Under the pieces are notes generated by a model. That model did no database searches. It was not told where the DNA came from and saw nothing but the letters and a program-made list of their open reading frames with translations. From Christensenella sp. UBA5489 (GTDB taxonomy: Bacteria > Bacillota > Clostridia > Christensenellales > UBA1242): a stretch of 12,712 nt of DNA. The translations under genes were made by a program, and so were the position numbers. Shown one piece after another: positions 10,901 to 12,712 of the stretch (positions within the stretch are counted from its first letter, which is position 1; the number at the start of each line of letters is the position of its first letter). The stretch is taken from assembly GCA_002424095.1 (NCBI GenBank), contig DIPL01000014.1:107543-120254 (forward strand). The letters run 5' to 3'.

Positions 10901-12712
10901 TTTTATTGTGATTTTATATTGTCCTACTCTTTTGATTGTGCCAACTGCTGCCGTGTCTCTCTCAATCGAAACATTGAGTTTGTTGGTTGATATTTCCACA
11001 TCATCTTGCTTAAAGAAATTTCCGCTTGCACCATAAACAATGGTAAGAGATTCCTCTACAATCTCAAAGTCCGAACCAAGCGGCGTGAGGTCTGTTATTA
11101 AGTTGATTGAAAATTCTCTATTGCTTCCGTTATAAGTTAACCCTTGCAAATCTACGAATTCTACTGTTGTGAAAATATAAACTATATCAATTCCACCCGA
11201 AATAGGAAGCACATTATAGTTATTTAAGCCATCTGGCATTACAGTGCCACCTGCACTATAAATAACAAAGCCAACTGACTGTTTTGTAAATTTGTCAGGA
11301 TTAGATTCTGAATATGGGTATAAACCCTCTAACCCTGAATTCGTGGCAAATGCTGTCGTTATTTTCTCGCCATTTACAGTCCCAGTTATATAATCTTGAA
11401 AATTATCTTGCGTTATGTTAAAAGTTAATATTTGATTACGATATTTCAATTTAATAAATTCAGTTGCATTATCTTTACTGAAAAGCGCTACGGTCAAATC
11501 TTTTTTCGAAATATTAAAATTAAGTTCAACAAAATTTAAACCGCCAAGCTCAGCTGGTGTTTTGCCCGCAAACACATAATTTTTCGAACTTAAAACTGCC
11601 GTATATGTTCCTACATTGATAATTTCCTTAACTTCGATGCTGTTTTGTGTGAATTTTACCCAAAAATCTGTGTCCTTTACAAGTGGATGAATATTACCAC
11701 TAAACGTGTTAACTGCCGAATCTACCTCATTTATTCTATTAACACCCGAGTATATAAGATTGAGTGCCGCATAAGCATTTCCAACTATTCCTATTTCTTT
11801 TGGATTAATCTGTAAAACACCACTTATTGTAATTATATAGTTTTCAAAAATGGCTGTGCTTGCAGGACTTGTCGCATAATCATAATTATCTGATGTTACA
11901 AATGTTTCAAAATCATAATGTCCAACATTAAATAAGTTTGTTCCGCAATTAAATGCTATATTAAAAATTTCACCGCCAACACCATCAAACGATATTTCTT
12001 CATCAAAATCTTCGCTGTAATCAATATAACGCATTCCTAAATCAAATATAATTGACACAGCATCTATTATAACATTTTTCGTATGTTCTTGCCCACCACT
12101 TGAACTGAACATATATGAACCGTCGGTATTTATTAAATCTAATGTATAATTACCTGCATTTTTAAGCACGTTGGTTGATGATGCTGACTCACCATTTATA
12201 TTTAATTTTAATATATCGGTTGAAATTGAAGTGCCTGTTTCTTTATTTTTGAACTGTTCGTTGATGTAATCATATTCAAATTCAGTTTCGTCGACAATTA
12301 CCTTACCTTCAAGTCTTGTAAGTTGCATAAGGATTTCGAAATTTTCGTTCTTATACACAAGTGAACTAAGATTGGTGAATTCAACCAAAGTACTCTGCAT
12401 TATAATTTCAATTCCGCCCTCAACACTTATATTATAATTTGCCGCTCCTCCAACAATTTCGTCGCCTTTATCATAAATAAACAAAGTTCCGAATTGACTT
12501 ACGCCTGTGCCGTAAAAATACTCACCTGCGTTTTTAGCCGATGTTCTGTAAGACACAACAACATACTCAGTGCCCATCGCACCGTTTGTGAATTTTACTG
12601 CATTCGTATTGTCAAGTTGAACAATTATAGGAGAACCTGTATAATATTTTTGTATAAGTACCTGTTCAGATGGAATTATACTATAAGTGTCAAAAAGTCG
12701 AATTTTAAGAGC
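1970..12712 (-). CDS. Giant MBG/YDG/InlB-repeat surface protein, C-terminal 3,580 residues (5' end outside window)
   Basis: Probable extracellular, membrane-anchored adhesin or stalk protein; the ligand is unknown. The frame is open to the window edge, so the gene is 5'-partial. The ATG at 12577 is internal: it lies inside a repeat, has no ribosome binding site, and the 45 upstream codons complete that repeat. Numbering from that Met: MBG-like units to about 1464 (three tetramer supermodules up to 1179), YDG-type units 1465-1717, divergent InlB-type repeats 1718-3240, a poorly classified beta-rich stretch 3241-3367, a GLUG-like rung 3368-3486, a membrane helix 3493-3517 and a basic tail ending in KPRLLK. 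There are only about a dozen cysteines and no catalytic motif. There is no LPXTG, so anchoring is by the C-terminal helix rather than sortase. MBG and InlB repeats are known stalk and adhesion modules of surface proteins; an adhesive role here is inferred. Neither promoter nor signal peptide is visible. Confidence 0.9.
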   Translation of the reverse strand, partial: ALKIRLFDTYSIIPSEQVLIQKYYTGSPIIVQLDNTNAVKFTNGAMGTEYVVVSYRTSAKNAGEYFYGTGVSQFGTLFIYDKGDEIVGGAANYNISVEGGIEIIMQSTLVEFTNLSSLVYKNENFEILMQLTRLEGKVIVDETEFEYDYINEQFKNKETGTSISTDILKLNINGESASSTNVLKNAGNYTLDLINTDGSYMFSSSGGQEHTKNVIIDAVSIIFDLGMRYIDYSEDFDEEISFDGVGGEIFNIAFNCGTNLFNVGHYDFETFVTSDNYDYATSPASTAIFENYIITISGVLQINPKEIGIVGNAYAALNLIYSGVNRINEVDSAVNTFSGNIHPLVKDTDFWVKFTQNSIEVKEIINVGTYTAVLSSKNYVFAGKTPAELGGLNFVELNFNISKKDLTVALFSKDNATEFIKLKYRNQILTFNITQDNFQDYITGTVNGEKITTAFATNSGLEGLYPYSESNPDKFTKQSVGFVIYSAGGTVMPDGLNNYNVLPISGGIDIVYIFTTVEFVDLQGLTYNGSNREFSINLITDLTPLGSDFEIVEESLTIVYGASGNFFKQDDVEISTNKLNVSIERDTAAVGTIKRVGQYKITIKSLNSDYVFEGAVVGTPSDSYSYNTQITKANIDFSLDTITIQYGNILTETKTFNGVGNEVFVLKLLNSNVAVMWVKSYNIADYVTLANFTYIDGNTADFENYNITITGILDIIARKIVATADFGELIYNGKTYYSTIKNTTITFKDAETPYQERELRIGKDYIQKFFNSKGQETTDFIQAGLYNVQLSSTNHEFIGNSATKNGDYNLFELEVEIQKAPMQINLFNTYDAENPENNQLICALYNDKFAEFELTNSNNAKYISGAVNGEHVLGTFRTNGVVVGEYLYSDTELSTDLMVIKSNGSAIINGLDNYDISISGGIEIILNLTQAEFIGLENLVYSGTNIPINVILSLYDITGAEVSKHFVYDYENSQFISGGVVVPTSELSLEINDIAVSDTKNAGTYDLTLISEDFTYVFSDESNKSVKVINIIPAEIILDLGYKEIFYGENFNYSADNPFDGVGDEQFYLSFTHDTSNFGVENSPYPFGFLNADSVSYIEGKSNPLNFKDNYNITFAGELIIKAQEITVEEKFSSFSSEYNGTDKITEIYAVDNIFRNKSGDLINLELGIDYSLTIYNSGTQVNQIINAGTYQATLSSTNYNFEGAILIGGIYNISFEFNIASRNIAVDFVIEPNLVYNGTNQNPVSWSWLYAGSSDETDAIINSDNLGETLLYSNGFDYVRNAGGYTVTLSIMNSNYLIVGGAQSVPFIISPFVIFPAEPSAIYFEKFFNAFEPELIFDHYQELNESGEIVKIKFEREAGETVGQYALTSPTLDTAKNSALIQNNFTVDASEFIDNFKAFLIKPLEGEEGNLTIIQKQNIEIIYNAQTHTSISYEDYSDCFIILNYMGDELEVGEFDLTADFTFGTGIVVRNAGEYNLILGSANSLTHQGEQLNFDNNGFSFVILKREIDVENSSGDKINKQYDKTSEATVDSILNLSNVCVEDIDAVTLTAIYVDADLQEIINVGNDYFLLLKLTGSEAENYYIIYEKIFHFTGDITPRKLTVTGNSNAFDKEYDKTSNVNTAFLTLENTIAGDEVEYNGKYISGAVEVNTVGTYEITFTTTNSNYVIILIGGQVYTGEITQRILTVSDTSTLFKSYDETPELDVSKIDITARIIDGDIVNLNSAVLADSIEGVHDITFTLDGADSANYTVESRLGEIVPMVVEIRFHYGDESGVYELPFANDGEKIIKTIINLDVIYGTRMNDVRNGIASLPLTERKGYEFSGWFTSMDTTPDSAFYISTIIDEPNFILDDIILNGGFIDVYAKWNIKQFVLQIELHTERADNSGYYIQSNEGGSYSINGKTYNNTFETIIFDYYTLIDFDFSPKTNFNFDGLYQIMDKLTEEMNYSYTVKTDNEILIIKFERKVYRVFITTDTPAGKLSGFTNGWNYDENFGIAVRFVKSGEIISLPQLNRIGYNLVGFAENESGVPTYNAGDTFNIIDTDLEFFAKWQAKEYNVYLDYAGGTLAQSYSRAIFDDVLGGYYITITFDSIFGELPLLEKPGFLQKLWMLEKGETILSVDNSKNTLWVFALDSDEPYILVATWETDENTIELTSDLNSELYTEKGISIYNSYDNVLSVLCFLNGQSVGEYSSALTATTGSKVQLSAINNSEYYVFDGWYIVEGGIETQIIDTMIINGATFEAIDENLIIFDFTWGVNCPEIIAKYKPFAVEVVLGDYAETYANIDFASGIYEENEKSWTLTGAVVSVEYTVSPGYELIGIEIINASYEQFGGETGSGSINIYDFNKRVEINFKFDRQAYELTINTTGEINGIGSLKYLVIESDESGSTNEFMLYSIPILIKTDQFVIIQLGIKYGYENLVDWTWTGGGDNVEISKTNEFYESNLLIVEKEIFGFISELTLSIELQKQVFEVNATCEIYTDDGYIIDTTENQYKITDSNGTDINSAEYLDEVTFSAMCFIANFNHNDTQLEIQKYEFIGWFVKINDMYINKSDALNYTIELEADTALIARFKLKNYNINLEVKNNEGGYLITETGQTHQTLLIVEFGKSLTNSVHINRNGGYVFVRWEVTYSYMAFDNGLETTVDFTEYLTTETIEPNDIGIICGNILISAEFDTKEITVEAQALFIDETTDVDTKISLSYLGETGIYLIFESRTHEEIIITAHTLLEGYAFLYWDIPGTYDILSESISELCEGGYYLISSTIKIKYTDDSDNQTITAYFERFEHQVITTLKLDNGQTLGGGFVSDSDDHGAEPVLTSFVKTEEFFEIYVTLYDGYFIDLDSPLENWCYVSGLSKENISIVLEEITSMNFKLTISGVLYRTDIIIHVERNKTEFRFFDKGENDWIFSGNTAIVEYGTNKILIVGDDSFLIPTQTTHDFLGWSRDKIILNIIITADGNLNFDKWFENDASIDLYARWDFRKIKLDVTVDPISATFTQDYYPELFRNLGSSQPIQIDNNFYFYVGATFGISLPNVKTQYGFIEYSVLKPNGNGGFVWHSIEYKPGLTELSKSLFSIESYSDYIYSTSNGSGFDVSNLTDGTIYIKLIYGINVTLKNMNYYDSNTISYQEIGDSNSRINTNLTFGTFRIGTEIQLSAFTGIGYEFKYWLINEVAYAEKQQTVTVCEDMNVVKAFFVGKRVKLNVMETPEGQGGPISGGNIEEIDGIIYYHVGDVLLLNAMPSIGYKFENKWIHKTAGEFQSTYYAINERDGVAELLELTPMFAQKDLDVRFQIEGSRGNVELESEKDVRFKVTIVESKAIFSYTTNYFSEISVQINANDKFKYVSILMYINGTSTDVSHLVDASGLFTISQTVGFNNTDEVLFVLNYKKIYWYEYIVEEERLHIDGEEHEILYDLVGKGEAGDPYKISTIEDYALWAYIINHNLVQTNSNKTPYNTPFTYYEIDSQVFFNARYWTPIGTSQNPFNGSVHILYGARRIGIDVDVEDEKYPVELFDAEVLQQWGGLFGYLSDTAEIIEVEPNFAIILLIGGGIALVIAIVIIATSSITNRRQRLFSSLNKPRLLK
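2027..2101 (-). other. C-terminal membrane anchor of the giant protein
   Basis: Residues 3493-3517 from the internal Met form one hydrophobic helix (FAIILLIGGGIALVIAIVII and following residues). It is followed by TNRRQRLFSSLNKPRLLK, a basic stop-transfer tail of about 18 residues. This predicts an outside-N, inside-C orientation. No LPXTG, NPQTN or other sortase-like motif precedes it, so the protein should be held by the helix itself. Confidence 0.85.
2120..2476 (-). other. GLUG-like beta-helix rung before the membrane anchor
   Basis: Residues 3368-3486 from the internal Met. It contains GKGEAGDPYKISTIEDYALW, then YWTPIGTSQNPFNGSVHI and WGGLFGYLSDTAEI. This follows the pattern G-xx-DPY-I-S---DL-------W-PIG----PF-G--------GLFGY, seen at the start of GLUG or polymorphic beta-helix domains. 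Normally several GLUG rungs follow. Here only one is present, and the chain passes into the membrane helix within about six residues. The usual DGNGHTI-like segment is replaced by VHILYGARRIGIDVDV. Confidence 0.6.
2858..7426 (-). other. InlB-type (Listeria-Bacteroides) repeat tract of the giant protein
   Basis: Residues 1718-3240 from the internal Met. About eleven divergent units share a G-Y-x-F-x-G-W core followed, 30-50 residues later, by an A-K/R-W/F/Y box. Examples are GYEFSGWFTS with VYAKWN (1775-1823), GYNLVGFAE with FFAKWQ, YVFDGWYIV with IAKYKP, KYEFIGWFV with IARFK, HDFLGWSR with LYARWD, and GYEFKYWLI with KAFFVG. The first units resemble classical InlB B-repeats; later ones resemble the divergent class. 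They probably form small beta-grasp-like modules in an extended stalk. Confidence 0.78.
7427..9040 (-). other. MBG-like and YDG-type domain tract of the giant protein
   Basis: Residues 1180-1717 from the internal Met. Three MBG-like units come first: 1180-1268 with LVYNGTNQNP and VRNAGGYTVTLS; 1269-1365, a degenerate YGX-like unit; and 1366-1464 with IIYNAQTHT and VRNAGEYNLIL. Three units then carry the YDG-type signature of an aromatic-Asp-Lys/Glu-Thr box: KQYDKTSEA (about 1476-1484), KEYDKTSNV (1568-1576) and KSYDETPEL (1651-1659). The first two end in a TGEIT/TGDITPRK-like boundary. YDG and MBG domains commonly occur together in bacterial surface proteins. Confidence 0.75.
9041..10249 (-). 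repeat. Supermodule copy 3 (units A-B-C-D) of the giant protein
   Basis: Residues 777-1179 from the internal Met at 12577. Unit A has YISGAVNGEHV, GEYLYS and DNYDISISGGIEII. Unit B has LVYSGTNIPI and KNAGTYDLTL. Unit C has EIFYGENF, FDGVGDEQF and DNYNITFAG. Unit D has SEYNGTDKI and INAGTYQATLSSTNYNFEG. This is the last complete tetramer. The units that follow keep the alternation but lose the A and C signature motifs. Confidence 0.82.
10250..11497 (-). repeat. Supermodule copy 2 (units A-B-C-D) of the giant protein
   Basis: Residues 361-776 from the internal Met at 12577. Unit A has YITGTVNGEKI and ends NNYNVLPISGGIDIV. Unit B has LTYNGSNREF and a longer insert before VGQYKITI. Unit C has ITIQYGN, FNGVGNEVF and ENYNITITG. 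Unit D has LIYNGKTYY and IQAGLYNVQLSSTNHEFIG. Order and spacing match copies 1 and 3. At about 416 residues it is slightly longer, mainly through the unit B insert. Confidence 0.82.
11498..12709 (-). repeat. Supermodule copy 1 (units A-B-C-D) of the giant protein
   Basis: First visible copy of a roughly 400-residue block of four MBG-like units. It starts at the second codon inside the window edge with LKIRLFDTY, the counterpart of LTVALFSKD and MQINLFNTY in copies 2 and 3. Landmarks: unit A ends NYNISVEGGIEII (about residues 48-59); unit B carries KNAGNYTLDL; unit C carries FDGVGGEIF; unit D carries INVGTYTAVLSSKNYVFAG. The block is divergent at sequence level, so the duplication is old or under diversifying change. 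Confidence 0.8.

Noticed and set aside
12575..12577. ATG as the start of the giant gene
   Set aside because: It is internal to a repeat, lacks a Shine-Dalgarno sequence and signal peptide, and the frame continues upstream to the window edge.
9041..12709. CRISPR array or DNA-level tandem repeats
   Set aside because: The periodicity is at protein level with diverged nucleotide sequence; there are no short identical direct repeats with regular spacers.
1..12712. Mollicute-type genetic code (TGA as tryptophan)
   Set aside because: Both long frames stay open with the standard code and use TGG for tryptophan. The AT-richness alone does not require code 4.

Overview
The window is AT-rich and carries two convergent genes. 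It suggests a low-GC Gram-positive bacterium (Bacillota, perhaps an uncultured gut or other host-associated clostridial lineage). The grounds are base composition, a consensus sigma-A-type promoter with a strong AGGAG ribosome binding site, a PadR-family regulator, and a giant MBG/InlB-type surface protein. Both long frames read through with the standard code: tryptophans are TGG and both stops are TAA. The species cannot be named from this sequence.

Layout. Positions 1-164 hold a promoter (-35 at 66-71, extended -10 at 85-93), possible operator half-sites and a ribosome binding site. Positions 165-1847 (+) encode a 560-residue protein: an N-terminal PadR winged-helix domain, a Q/N/K-rich linker of about 340 residues and four predicted C-terminal membrane helices. 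Positions 1848-1969 are the intergenic gap, with a perfect 15-bp hairpin that probably terminates both genes. Positions 1970-12712 (-) are one open frame that runs off the right edge. It is the C-terminal 3,580 residues of a giant, probably secreted and membrane-anchored protein whose N-terminus, signal peptide and promoter lie outside the window.

In N-to-C order, the visible giant protein has three copies of a roughly 400-residue supermodule of four beta-sandwich-like units. More MBG-like units and YDG-type units follow, then about eleven divergent InlB-type (Listeria-Bacteroides) repeats, a single GLUG-like beta-helix rung, one membrane helix and a short basic tail. There is no LPXTG motif. 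The repeats look nested: two unit types alternate, the pair is doubled into a tetramer, and the tetramer is tandemly triplicated.

How the genes work together is not shown by the sequence. They are convergent, so they are not an operon. A plausible but unproven idea is that the membrane-bound PadR protein senses envelope state and controls surface genes. The two points of most interest are the membrane-tethered PadR architecture and the nested supermodules of the giant protein. No RNA genes, mobile elements or CRISPR arrays were seen, and no gene-free stretch exceeds 165 bases.
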